Below, piece after piece: positions 37,863 through 45,647 of a stretch of 64,000 bases of DNA. The translations under genes were made by a program, and so were the position numbers. Every line of letters starts with the position of its first letter. Within the stretch, counting starts at the first letter, position 1. Source of the DNA: Mycobacterium persicum (GTDB taxonomy: Bacteria; Actinomycetota; Actinomycetes; Mycobacteriales; Mycobacteriaceae); the NCBI RefSeq assembly GCF_002086675.1, contig NZ_MVIF01000009.1, positions 1 to 64,000 on the forward strand. Reading direction: 5' to 3'. The notes beneath the pieces are model-generated. The model was given only the letters and a program-made list of their open reading frames with translations. It searched no databases and was not told the DNA's origin.

Positions 37863-38398
37863 GCGCCGTCGCGGTACTGCTGATCGCTGTTGGCATCGCC
37901 GATGGGTGGCGGCGGTTATCGAGGGCGGTGTGGTTGCCGCTGGTCACCGGACCGGCGGTGGTGGTGGCCTGTGCGGCGCTGTGCGGGCTGTGGCACGCCC
38001 GCGACATCGTGCCCCTGGGGTTGGCGGCGCTGGCGGCGGTGGCCTGGGAGGTGTCGTGCCTGCGCAGCGAGCGCACCGGTAAGCACCAGCGTCGTGCGCT
38101 GGCCGTCATGGTGGTCGGGCTTGCGGTGCTAACCACCCTGTCCGGGTTGGGATCTCACGCGGGTGGCGTTGCCGCCCGCTGGGCGCAGTGGGTGGCCCTG
38201 CCGTTGGGCACCGTCACGCCTACCCGGCTGCTGATGGTCGTCGGCGTGGTGCTGCTCCAGCGCGTCGAGCCGTTGCACCGCCCACAACCGGGTTGCCGCG
38301 CGCCGCCGACGTCGAAGGTCGTACGGGCGGGGCTGGTGAGCGGGATTCCGTCGACCGTCAGATCTCGGTGGGAAGCACCGTCTCGGTATGCACGGTGA
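37859..38398 (+). CDS. Membrane protein partner of SatD, probably damaged at its C-terminus
   Basis: 179 residues from GTG 37859. Residues 1-140 contain about five hydrophobic helices (VAVLLIAVGIADGW, WLPLVTGPAVVVACAALCGLW, LGLAALAAVAWEVSCL, ALAVMVVGLAVLTTL, LLMVVGVVLLQ). After VVLLQ the sequence turns into Pro/Arg-rich material (HRPQPGCRAPPTSK) unlike a membrane protein, which suggests a frameshift near 38265. It is the SatE-like partner commonly encoded after SatD. Function unknown. Confidence 0.6.
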   Translation: MSAVAVLLIAVGIADGWRRLSRAVWLPLVTGPAVVVACAALCGLWHARDIVPLGLAALAAVAWEVSCLRSERTGKHQRRALAVMVVGLAVLTTLSGLGSHAGGVAARWAQWVALPLGTVTPTRLLMVVGVVLLQRVEPLHRPQPGCRAPPTSKVVRAGLVSGIPSTVRSRWEAPSRYAR

Positions 38399-38456
38399 TA
38401 CCAGCCGGCGGCCGTCGATTGTCATGCGCCAACTCGGCCGGCGCCCGCGGGTCCAC

Positions 38457-38681
38457 CTACCTCGCGCCGAGTAAGTCCGCCGCCGAATTACCGGCGACCA
38501 CGCCGCGCCGCCGCGACCACAACCATGCCGCGCATGCGCGCTGGCTGGCGATCAGCTCGGCGCCGGACGGGACGTAGACGCCCGGGTAGAGGGACTCGTA
38601 GACCAGCCGCATGGTCCGCTCCGGAATGGCCCTGGTGGCCAACGCCTCCGAACCGAGAAAGGGCCACGGGACGTCGCTCAT
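38457..38681 (-). pseudogene. AbiEi/DUF559-type gene remnant (N-terminal part only)
   Basis: 74 residues: MRLVYESLYPGVYVPSGAEL and AWLWSRRRGVVAGNSAADLLGA match the N-terminal domain of the intact relative at 8216-9055 (LRRRYTRVFRDVYVSEG, LWSKRRGVVAGFTAVALHG). The nuclease-fold half is missing. Its place between fdxB and fadA6 is that of Rv3555c, which from memory belongs to this family. The remaining bases to fadA6 hold inverted CGCCGAG/CTCGGCG motifs but no gene. Confidence 0.7.
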
Positions 38682-38796
38682 GGCCGAATAGTGACAGCAC
38701 CCACCGACAGCCCCACGACGCCGAGCGCCGACTGTGCATCCCGCGACGCGACACGCCGACGAAGCGTCGCGTGGTTCACACTCGGCGCCCCGAAGG

Positions 38797-39945
38797 TCAG
38801 AGGCGTTCGATGATCGTCACGTTGGCCGTGCCGCCGCCCTCGCACATGGTCTGCAATCCATAGCGACCACCGACGCGCTCGAGCTCGTTGAGCATGGTGG
38901 TGAACAGCTTTGCGCCGGTGGCTCCCAATGGATGACCCAGCGCGATCGCACCGCCGTTGGGATTGACCTTCTCCGGGTCGGCCTTGATCTCCTTGAGCCA
39001 GGCCAAAACTACCGGCGCGAATGCCTCGTTGATTTCCACGACGTCGATGTCGTCAATGGAAAGCCCGGTCTTCTCCAGCGCATAACGGGTGGCCGGTATC
39101 GGGCCGGTCAGCATGAACACCGGATCGGCGCCGCGTGCACTGACGTGGTGAATGCGCGCCCGCGGGGTCAAGTTGTGGTCCTTGACGGCTCGCTCGGAGG
39201 CCAGCAGCACCGCGCTGGCGCCGTCGGAGATCTGGCTGGCCAGCGCCGCGGTAAGCCGGCCGCCGTCGACGAGGGTCGGCAGTCCCGCCATTTTTTCCAG
39301 TGATGTCTCACGAGGCCCCTCGTCGAGGCGGAAGTCGCCCACCGCCACGATCTCGTTGTCGAAATGTCCTGATCTGATTGCGGATAACGCACGCTCGTGG
39401 CTGCTGAGCGCGAACCGCTCCATCTCCTCACGGGACAAATTCCACCGCTCGGCGATCATTTCGGCGCCGCGGAACTGCGAGATCTCCTCGTCGCCGTAGC
39501 GGTGCTGCCACCCCTTCGACTCGGCAGTCGGCGAGCTGAAACCGAACTGCTTGCCGACCTCCATGGCCGAAGAGATCGGGATCTGGCTCATGTTCTGGAT
39601 TCCCCCGGCCACGATGATGTCGGCTGTCTGCGCCATAATCGCTTGTGCACCAAAGGCAATCGCCTGTTGACTGGAGCCGCATTGCCGGTCGACGGTGACG
39701 CCGGGAACCTCTTCCGGGTACCCCGCGGCCAGCCAGGCCAGCCGGCCGATGTTGCCGGCCTGTCCGCCGACGGCGTCCACACAACCGACGATCACATCCT
39801 CGACCGCAGCCGGGTCGACGTCGACGCGCTCGAACAGGCCTCGGAATACGCCGGCCCCCAGGTCGAGCGGATGCACGCCGGCGAGTGCTCCGTTGCGCTT
39901 GCCGACCGCTGTCCGCACGGCCTCAACGACGTACGCCTCGGGCAT
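38797..39945 (-). CDS. fadA6: 3-ketoacyl-CoA thiolase FadA6
   Basis: 382 residues from ATG 39945, orthologous to Rv3556c. In the HIP pathway FadA6 thiolytically cleaves the linear MOODA-CoA-type intermediate after IpdAB opens ring C. The thiolase triad is present: Cys89 in VTVDRQCGSSQQA, His in ALGHPLGATG and Cys in TMCEGGGTANV. It starts 1 bp after the kstR2 stop codon, so it is co-transcribed with, and controlled by, its own regulator. Confidence 0.95.
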   Translation of the reverse strand: MPEAYVVEAVRTAVGKRNGALAGVHPLDLGAGVFRGLFERVDVDPAAVEDVIVGCVDAVGGQAGNIGRLAWLAAGYPEEVPGVTVDRQCGSSQQAIAFGAQAIMAQTADIIVAGGIQNMSQIPISSAMEVGKQFGFSSPTAESKGWQHRYGDEEISQFRGAEMIAERWNLSREEMERFALSSHERALSAIRSGHFDNEIVAVGDFRLDEGPRETSLEKMAGLPTLVDGGRLTAALASQISDGASAVLLASERAVKDHNLTPRARIHHVSARGADPVFMLTGPIPATRYALEKTGLSIDDIDVVEINEAFAPVVLAWLKEIKADPEKVNPNGGAIALGHPLGATGAKLFTTMLNELERVGGRYGLQTMCEGGGTANVTIIERL

Positions 39946-39946
39946 G

Positions 39947-40549
39947 TCACACTCCTTCTCTCGTGATCCCGCCAAGAACGATGGCGAGGTATTTCTGGCC
40001 CACCTGCTCGGCGGTGAGCGGTCCGCCGGGCTGATACCAGCGCACCGATACCCAGGTGGTGTCCCGGATAAAGCGGTAGACCAAATCGACATCGAGGTCG
40101 GGCCGAAAATAGCCCTCCGCGATGCCTTGCTTGAGCACCTCCACCCACATCTTGCGTTGCTGCTTGTTGCGGTCCTCGAGATAGGAGAACCGCGGCTGCG
40201 ACGACAGTCGCTGGGCTTCGTCCTGGTAGATAACGACTTGGGCGTGTCTATGCTCGATCGCCTCGAACGAGGCCATGAACAGCCCCTTGAGCCGTTCCAG
40301 CGGATTGGGCTGGGTGTCCACGATTTCGCGGTAGCGATCAAACAGCCAGTCGAGGAACCCACGCAGCAGCTCGTCGACCATCTCCTCTTTGGAGGAGAAA
40401 TGGTGATACAGGCTGCCGGAGAGGATGCCGGCACCGTCGGCGATGTCGCGCACGGTGGTGGCGCGCAGGCCGCGCTCGGCGAACATGGCCGCGGCGAGCT
40501 CCAGCAACTCATCTCGCCGGCTGATAGCCTGACCGGCCACTCGGTCCAT
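39947..40549 (-). CDS. kstR2: TetR-family repressor KstR2
   Basis: 200 residues, orthologous to Rv3557c. N-terminal TetR helix-turn-helix: LLELAAAMFAERGLRATTVRDIADGAGILSGSLYHHFSSKEEM. The C-terminal domain binds HIP-CoA in M. tuberculosis, which releases DNA and induces the rings C/D genes. Its operator lies 15 bp upstream of the start, giving autoregulation, and two more operators in this window cover its known targets. Confidence 0.96.
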   Translation of the reverse strand: MDRVAGQAISRRDELLELAAAMFAERGLRATTVRDIADGAGILSGSLYHHFSSKEEMVDELLRGFLDWLFDRYREIVDTQPNPLERLKGLFMASFEAIEHRHAQVVIYQDEAQRLSSQPRFSYLEDRNKQQRKMWVEVLKQGIAEGYFRPDLDVDLVYRFIRDTTWVSVRWYQPGGPLTAEQVGQKYLAIVLGGITREGV

Positions 40550-40564
40550 CCGACCACACTATCA

Positions 40565-40578
40565 ACCAAGCGCTTGCT
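40565..40578. promoter_or_regulatory. KstR2 operator, kstR2 promoter
   Basis: ACCAAGCGCTTGCT fits AnCAAGnnCTTGnT at all fixed bases and lies just upstream of kstR2 (start at 40549). Confidence 0.92.
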
Positions 40579-40860
40579 CGGCCAACCACGACGGACTTCG
40601 TCGACACCAACTAAGGTTTGCCCCGAGGCCATCGGTAGCGCCGCCTCCACAGAATTCCAGCATGAACGATTCGTACGGAAAACGGATGTCGGCCCAGCCA
40701 TCGTCGTAACATCTCTGCCATCGGAGTACTCGATCAGGAAACGATCGAGAGTCCCCCGCGCCTAGGACGCGAACACCGTTGGGAGCCGCACGATCGGGCA
40801 ACGATCGCTTCGGGCGGCAGCCGCGGACCTGGGTAGGAGGTCAATATCGTCAAGATTGCG
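40579..40860. other. Gene-free spacer between kstR2 and the PPE pseudogene
   Basis: Nothing recognisable apart from GGGTAGGAGGTCAATATCGTC at its right end. This matches the leader of an intact PPE gene with ATC in place of the ATG start codon. Confidence 0.5.
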
Positions 40861-41230
40861 GTGCCGCCGCCGGAGATCAATTCCTGGCGAATGTGCAGCG
40901 GTGCGGGTTCGGCGCCGATGCTGCAGGCTGCGGCCGCCTGGCAGGGGATCTCATCGGAGTCGGTGGCGACGGCAACGTCGTTCTCGTCGATGACGTGGGG
41001 GCTGGTATATCAGCTAATGAACACTTTTCTCGGGTTTCTCGACTCGGCCAGCGGAGCCCCAATACCTAACGGTCAAACTTCCAGCCTAGCCTCCGGTGGC
41101 GGCACTCCGGGGCGTATGTCCGGCTTCTTCAACACGGCCAGCGGCGGCACCGGGCAGAGCGGCGTGACCTCGTGCATCGGAAACACCAGCATCCCGGGCG
41201 TCCTCGGTCCCACCGTAGCCGCGCCGGTAG
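40861..41230 (+). pseudogene. Internally deleted PPE-MPTR gene
   Basis: The reading [19 protein letters not shown] and the following 30 residues are a PPE N-terminus close to the gene at 41484. The normal ATG is replaced by ATC. After about 55 residues it jumps to a PPE-MPTR C-terminus ([11 protein letters not shown], then [17 protein letters not shown]), which parallels the last part of PPE64 ([28 protein letters not shown]). Most of the PPE domain and all of the pentapeptide repeats are gone. It looks like a tandem duplicate of PPE64 that has collapsed. Confidence 0.75.
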
Positions 41231-41483
41231 GCGGGGGGTCGCCGCGGATTAGCCTGGGCCGCAACGACTTAACTCCATCCAACTGGCGATGGCGACCAGA
41301 GTGCCCGCAGCGCCGTCATCGGCCCACAGCGCCGCGGGCATCGATCTGACCGATCAACGATCCAAGGCCGGCCGGCTTTGCCTGAAACCCCTTCTCCACC
41401 GCGCAATTGGCGTAGCATCCGTAAATTGCCCACCAGGTATCAGTCGCGTCGGGGCGGCCGAGCGGAAAGTGTTGGAGGTCGAC

Positions 41484-43139
41484 ATGGTCAGTTTTCCGAT
41501 GCTGCCGCCGGAGATCAATTCGTTGCTGATGTTCAACGGTGCCGGTTCAGCGCCGATGGTGCAGGCGGCGACAGCGTGGGGCGGGCTGGCCGATGAACTT
41601 GGGACAGCTGCGAATTCATTTGCGTCGGTGACCTCGCGTCTGGTCGGCCAGGCTTGGCAGGGCCCGGCGTCGGCGGCCATGGCGGCCACGGCCGCGCCGT
41701 ACGCGGGGTGGCTGAGCGCGGCGTCGGCACAGGCTGCCGGCGCCGCGGCGCAGGCCCAGGCGGTGGCCGGCGCATTCGAAGCGGCGCGGGCGGCGACGGT
41801 GCATCCGTTACTGGTGGCAGCTAACCGCAACGCCTTCGTGCAGCTGGTGCGGTCGAATTTCCTGGGGCTCTTCGCGCCGGCGATCGCCGCCGCCGAGGCC
41901 CAGTACGAGGAGATGTGGGCCGCCGACGTCTCGGCGATGACGGGCTATCACGCCGGTGCGGCGGCGGCCGCCGCCGGGTTGAACCCCTTCGAGCAGTTGT
42001 TGGCGCTCTTGCCCAGCATCGGCATCGGCAACAAGGGGGGCAACGGCAACATCGGCAACTGTTTTTTTTTTAATGATAAGGTGTGTAGCGTTATCTACTG
42101 AAGGTGTATCGTCGGCAGCGGCAACGGCAGCTCCGCCATCACGAGCAGCGGAAACATCGGCGACGGAAACCAGGGCAACAACAACTTCGGCAGCGGGAAC
42201 TTCGGCAACCAAAACATCGGCTTCGGCAACACCGGGGACTCGGGCACCAGCTCCAACCCCGGCGCGAACCTGGGCATGGGCAACTTCGGAAACGGAAACG
42301 TCGGCTTCGGAAACATCGGCAACGAGAACATCGGCGGCGGCAATACCGGCGTCGGAAACCTCGGCGCTGGCAACTCCGGGATCCGCAACTTCGGCTTCGG
42401 AAACACCGGCAACAACAACATCGGGATCGGGCTCACCGGCAACAACCAGGTAGGCATCAACCTGCCCGGGCTGCTGAACTCCGGCAGCGGCAACATCGGG
42501 TTCGGCAACTCCGGTACCAACAACATCGGCTTCTTCAACTCCGGCCACGGCAACGTGGGTATCTTCAACGCGAGCCCGACGCCGTCGACCAGCCTAGGCA
42601 ACTTCGGCATCGGAAACGCAGGCGTCGGCAACGTCGGCCTCTTCAACTCCGACATCGGCAACTTCGGCCTCGGCAACAGCGGTCTGGTGAACACCGGCCT
42701 CTTCAACTCGGGTGAATTGAACACCGGCTTCGGGAACGGCGGGACCCTCAACACGGGGTCGTGGAATTCGGGCGACGGAAACACCGGCTCCGGCAACTCG
42801 GGCGAGACCAACACAGGTTTCTGGAATTCGGGCGATGTGAACACCAGCATCGGGTCGACCACCGACACCGGCCTGGTCAACTCCGGTTTCAACAACACCG
42901 GCGATGGTGTCTCGGGATTCTCCAACACTGCGACCGGCACTGCCGCCGGCGCCATCTCGGGCTTCTTCAACCAGGCCAGCGGAGGATCAGTATTCAACGG
43001 TGCTATCTCCGGCATCGGCAACATGGGTGTCCCGAGTACGGGCCCCGCAGTGAGCGGCTTCAACAGCGGCTTCTTCAACACCGGCACCGCTCTGTCGGGC
43101 TTGTTCAGCATCGAACAACTGTTGAAACAACTGACGTAG
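41484..43139 (+). CDS. PPE64: PPE-MPTR protein (PPE64), reading interrupted by adapter-like sequence
   Basis: ATG 41484 is preceded by a TTGGAGG site. The first 180 residues are a PPE domain ([20 protein letters not shown], then [11 protein letters not shown] and [19 protein letters not shown]), the ESX-5 export module. From about residue 185 come MPTR repeats of the NxGxGN type ([20 protein letters not shown]) ending [10 protein letters not shown] at 43139. An in-frame TGA at 42099-42101 lies in a 61-bp insert (42062-42122) that matches an Illumina/Nextera adapter. Both flanks share one reading frame, so the true gene is probably intact. Its place between kstR2 and ipdF is that of Rv3558. 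Confidence 0.82.
42062..42122 (+). other. Sequencing-adapter-like insert (poly-T plus Nextera i5 adapter)
   Basis: Ten T bases are followed by 51 bases that align without gaps to the Nextera i5 adapter (start AATGATACGG, end TCGTCGGCAGCG). By eye 39 of 51 match, and the index-position bases AAGGTGTA are one mismatch from index AAGGAGTA. Its AT content is far from that of the surrounding MPTR coding sequence. This is most likely read-through contamination merged into the assembly. Confidence 0.85.
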
Positions 43140-43218
43140 CCGGAAAGTTCGGCCAGGCATCCCGAATCGGCTATCGGCGATCAGGGTCATGGTGATTCGA
43201 GATGCCTTGTCCGTCTGG

Positions 43219-43272
43219 CAAGTACGAGGTGACACGGACAGCCGGCGTCTCGGCGATGCCGGGCTATCAGGC
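43219..43272 (+). pseudogene. PPE-domain relic
   Basis: A 50-base stretch aligns without gaps to PPE64 near 41900 (about 41 of 50 identical by eye), giving KYE...GVSAMPGYQA against [18 protein letters not shown]. Nothing of the PPE domain is seen on either side, so it is a fragment left by deletion. Confidence 0.5.
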
Positions 43273-43320
43273 TGTGTCCCGGTGGGGTGAGAGAGAAATC
43301 GCGTGCTGGTGCGGTTGGGT

Positions 43321-43440
43321 CGGTGCGCTGATGGCGCCAAGTGTGCGCTGGCGGCGCCGAGTGTGCCGTCAGGGCGGCCGATCGTGGGCGTTCCCCCGTC
43401 CTACATGCACAGTCAAACCCGTCACTGCACACTCGATACG
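43321..43440. repeat. Interspersed palindromic element, intron-free copy
   Basis: Degenerate 20-bp units (CGCCRAGTGTGCGCTGGCGG type) lead into an element of about 84 bp from 43354. It begins CGCCGAGTGTGCCGTCAGGG and ends GTCACTGCACACTCGA, so its ends are inverted. It matches, with no gap and roughly 88 percent identity by eye, the reverse complement of 59695-59778, where the group II intron is inserted. The rest of 43140-43623 shows only a short duplicated GTGCCGAAA-AGAGCCA motif near 43480-43517. Confidence 0.8.
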
Positions 43441-43623
43441 GCGGCATGGCCACCGATACGGTGAGCTGCGGTATCGGCGTGCCGAAATAGAGCCAAGGTG
43501 TGCCGAAAACAGAGCCAGGCATTCAAGGCTGCGCAAGAAGACATCGTTGACCAGCCGCATTCGTGGTCACTATGAATTCGAGTGAGACAGGCCAAGGCAA
43601 TACCACTCCCGATCACCAACCGC

Positions 43624-44412
43624 CTACGGGTGCTGGTTCGATACCGAAATAACCTCGCCCGTAAGGTAACTCGAGTAATCACTGGCCAGAAACGCGATGG
43701 TGGCCGCGACTTCCCAGGGTTCGGCGGCACGGCCGAACGCCTCTCGGGCGGACAGCCGGTCCAACAGCTCGGCCGAGGTGGTCTTGTCCAGGAACTTGTG
43801 CCGGGCGATGCTGGGCGAGACGGCGTTGATCCGAACCCCGTACTCGGCGGCTTCTATTGCACTGCAACGGGTGAGCGCCATAACTCCCGCTTTGGCGGCG
43901 GCATAGTGTGCCTGCGAGTGCTGGGCTCGCCAGCCGAGAACGCTGGCGTTGTTGACGATCACTCCGCCGTGCGGGGCGTCGCGGAAGTACCGCAACGCGG
44001 CCCGGGTAGCCCGGAACACCGACGTCAGGGAGACGTCCAGGACGCGGTCCCACTCGTCGTCGGTCATGTCCGCGACCGGCGTCTGGCCACCGAGGCCGGC
44101 GTTGTTGACCAGCACGTCGAGCCGGCCCATGCGTGCGGTGGTCGAGTCGATGAGGGCGTCCACCTGCACACTGGACGCCACGTCGCACAGCACACTTTCG
44201 ACTCGGCCGAGCCCCAGCGCGGCCAGTTCGGCGGCGGTCTCCCCCAACCGTCGCTCATGGTGGTCGGAGATCACCACGTCGGCCCCCTCGGCCAGCGCGC
44301 GACGCGCGGTGGCCGAGCCGATGCCGGTACCCGCGGCCGCGGTCACCACCACCACTTTGCCGTCCAAAAGTCCATGTCCGGGAATTTCTTTCGGCGCGAC
44401 GGACAAATTCAT
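43624..44412 (-). CDS. ipdF: 5-OH-HIP-CoA dehydrogenase IpdF (SDR)
   Basis: 262 residues from ATG 44412, orthologous to Rv3559c. SDR fold: VVVVTAAAGTGIGSATARRA (cofactor loop, with Ala where most SDRs have Gly), LVNNAGLGGQTP and the active-site HYAAAKAGVMAL. In the HIP pathway it oxidises the 5-hydroxyl of 5-OH-HIP-CoA so that rings C/D can be opened. Its start overlaps the fadE30 stop by four bases, and the pair shares the KstR2 operator at 45584. Confidence 0.93.
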   Translation of the reverse strand: MNLSVAPKEIPGHGLLDGKVVVVTAAAGTGIGSATARRALAEGADVVISDHHERRLGETAAELAALGLGRVESVLCDVASSVQVDALIDSTTARMGRLDVLVNNAGLGGQTPVADMTDDEWDRVLDVSLTSVFRATRAALRYFRDAPHGGVIVNNASVLGWRAQHSQAHYAAAKAGVMALTRCSAIEAAEYGVRINAVSPSIARHKFLDKTTSAELLDRLSAREAFGRAAEPWEVAATIAFLASDYSSYLTGEVISVSNQHP

Positions 44413-45566
44413 CCCTTGACCTCCCGCGGCAGGCCGAGCACCCGCTCGGCAATGATGTTGCGCTGAATCTCGTTGGAACCGCCGTAGATGGTGTCGGCCC
44501 GGGTGAACAGATACAGCCGCTGCCATTCGTCGAATTCACCGCCGGTCAACGCGAGACCCGGCTTGCCGATCACGTCCATCGCCAGCTCCCCGAGAGAACG
44601 ATGCCAGTTGGCCCACAACAACTTTGACACGTTGTCCTGGCCGGGTTGCTCAGCGGCCGGCCCTTCCATGGTGGCCAGTGCATAGCTGCGCATCGCCCGC
44701 AGCCCGGTCCACGCCCGGGTCAGCCGCTCCCGGATGAACGGGTCGTCGGCAGCGCCGGTACGCCGCGCGAGGTCGACCAACCGCGAAAGCTCACGGGCAT
44801 AGACGATTTGCTGGCCCAGCGTGGACACGCCGCGCTCAAAGGTCAGCGTCGCCATCGCCACCCGCCATCCGTCACCCGGCCGGCCCACCACCATGCCGGC
44901 ATCGGTACGCGCGTCGTCGAAGAACACCTCGTTGAATTCCGACGTTCCGGTGATCTGGACGATCGGCCGGATCTGCACCCCGGGCTGATCCAGCGGCACC
45001 AGCAAATATGACAGCCCGGCATGCCGTTTGGAGCCCTTCTCGGTGCGCGCCACCACGAAGCACCACTGCGACAGGTGCGCCAGTGACGTCCACACCTTCT
45101 GGCCGTTGATCACCCACTGGTCGCCGTCGCGCTCCGCAGTGGTCGACACGTTGGCCAGGTCACTGCCCGCGCCCGGCTCCGAATAGCCTTGGCACCACAG
45201 CTCGGTGACGTCGAGAATGGGCGGCAGGAAGCGCTGCTGCTGTTCGGGCGTCCCGAACGCAATCAGGGTCGGGCCCAGCAGCTCCTCGCCGAAGTGGTTG
45301 ACCTTCACCGGAGCGTCGGCGCGGGCGTACTCCTCGTAGAACGCCACCCGGTGCGCGGTCGGCAGTCCCCGTCCACCGTGTTCGACCGGCCAGCCCAAGC
45401 AGGTGAGCCCGGCGGCCGCAAGATGCTGATTCCATGCCCGGCGTTCTTCGAACGCCTCGTGCTCGCGTCCCGGCCCGCCGAGCCCCTTCAGAGCTGCGAA
45501 TTCGCCGACCAGATTGTCCGCGAGCCACTGGCGGACCTCGGCCCGGAACTCCTCGACGTCCTGCAT
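44409..45566 (-). CDS. fadE30: HIP-CoA acyl-CoA dehydrogenase FadE30
   Basis: 385 residues, orthologous to Rv3560c. It carries out the first dehydrogenation of HIP-CoA after activation by FadD3. Seen: LWCQGYSEPGAGSDLANVSTTA (FAD/substrate loop), WVINGQKVWTSLAHLSQWCF, and the C-terminal YGGSNEIQRNIIAERVLGLPREV. It has the general ACAD fold with a long N-terminal helix (EFRAEVRQWLADNLVGE). It is divergent from fadD3 across a KstR2 operator. Confidence 0.95.
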   Translation of the reverse strand: MQDVEEFRAEVRQWLADNLVGEFAALKGLGGPGREHEAFEERRAWNQHLAAAGLTCLGWPVEHGGRGLPTAHRVAFYEEYARADAPVKVNHFGEELLGPTLIAFGTPEQQQRFLPPILDVTELWCQGYSEPGAGSDLANVSTTAERDGDQWVINGQKVWTSLAHLSQWCFVVARTEKGSKRHAGLSYLLVPLDQPGVQIRPIVQITGTSEFNEVFFDDARTDAGMVVGRPGDGWRVAMATLTFERGVSTLGQQIVYARELSRLVDLARRTGAADDPFIRERLTRAWTGLRAMRSYALATMEGPAAEQPGQDNVSKLLWANWHRSLGELAMDVIGKPGLALTGGEFDEWQRLYLFTRADTIYGGSNEIQRNIIAERVLGLPREVKG

Positions 45567-45583
45567 GACCTGTAGGCTAACCT

Positions 45584-45597
45584 ACCAAGCACTTGCT
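45584..45597. promoter_or_regulatory. KstR2 operator, fadE30/fadD3
   Basis: ACCAAGCACTTGCT fits AnCAAGnnCTTGnT. It lies between fadE30 (start 45566) and fadD3 (start 45648), as in M. tuberculosis. Confidence 0.92.
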
Positions 45598-45647
45598 TTG
45601 TTAGGCCGCCGGTGAAGGGCGCCGCGTGCCGCTTAGAGGAGCATTCG

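Noticed and set aside
38399..38456. Continuation of the SatD-partner membrane protein in another frame
   Set aside because: I could not find a convincing hydrophobic continuation in either alternative frame, so I only note a probable frameshift.
41289..42101. Real premature stop in PPE64 from a biological insertion sequence
   Set aside because: The insert matches a sequencing adapter preceded by poly-T and carries no terminal repeats or target duplication; artefact is the simpler explanation.
42095..43111. Minus-strand Pro/Lys/Leu repeat protein opposite PPE64
   Set aside because: It is the antisense of MPTR repeats (NxGxGN gives PxLPxP-like repeats).
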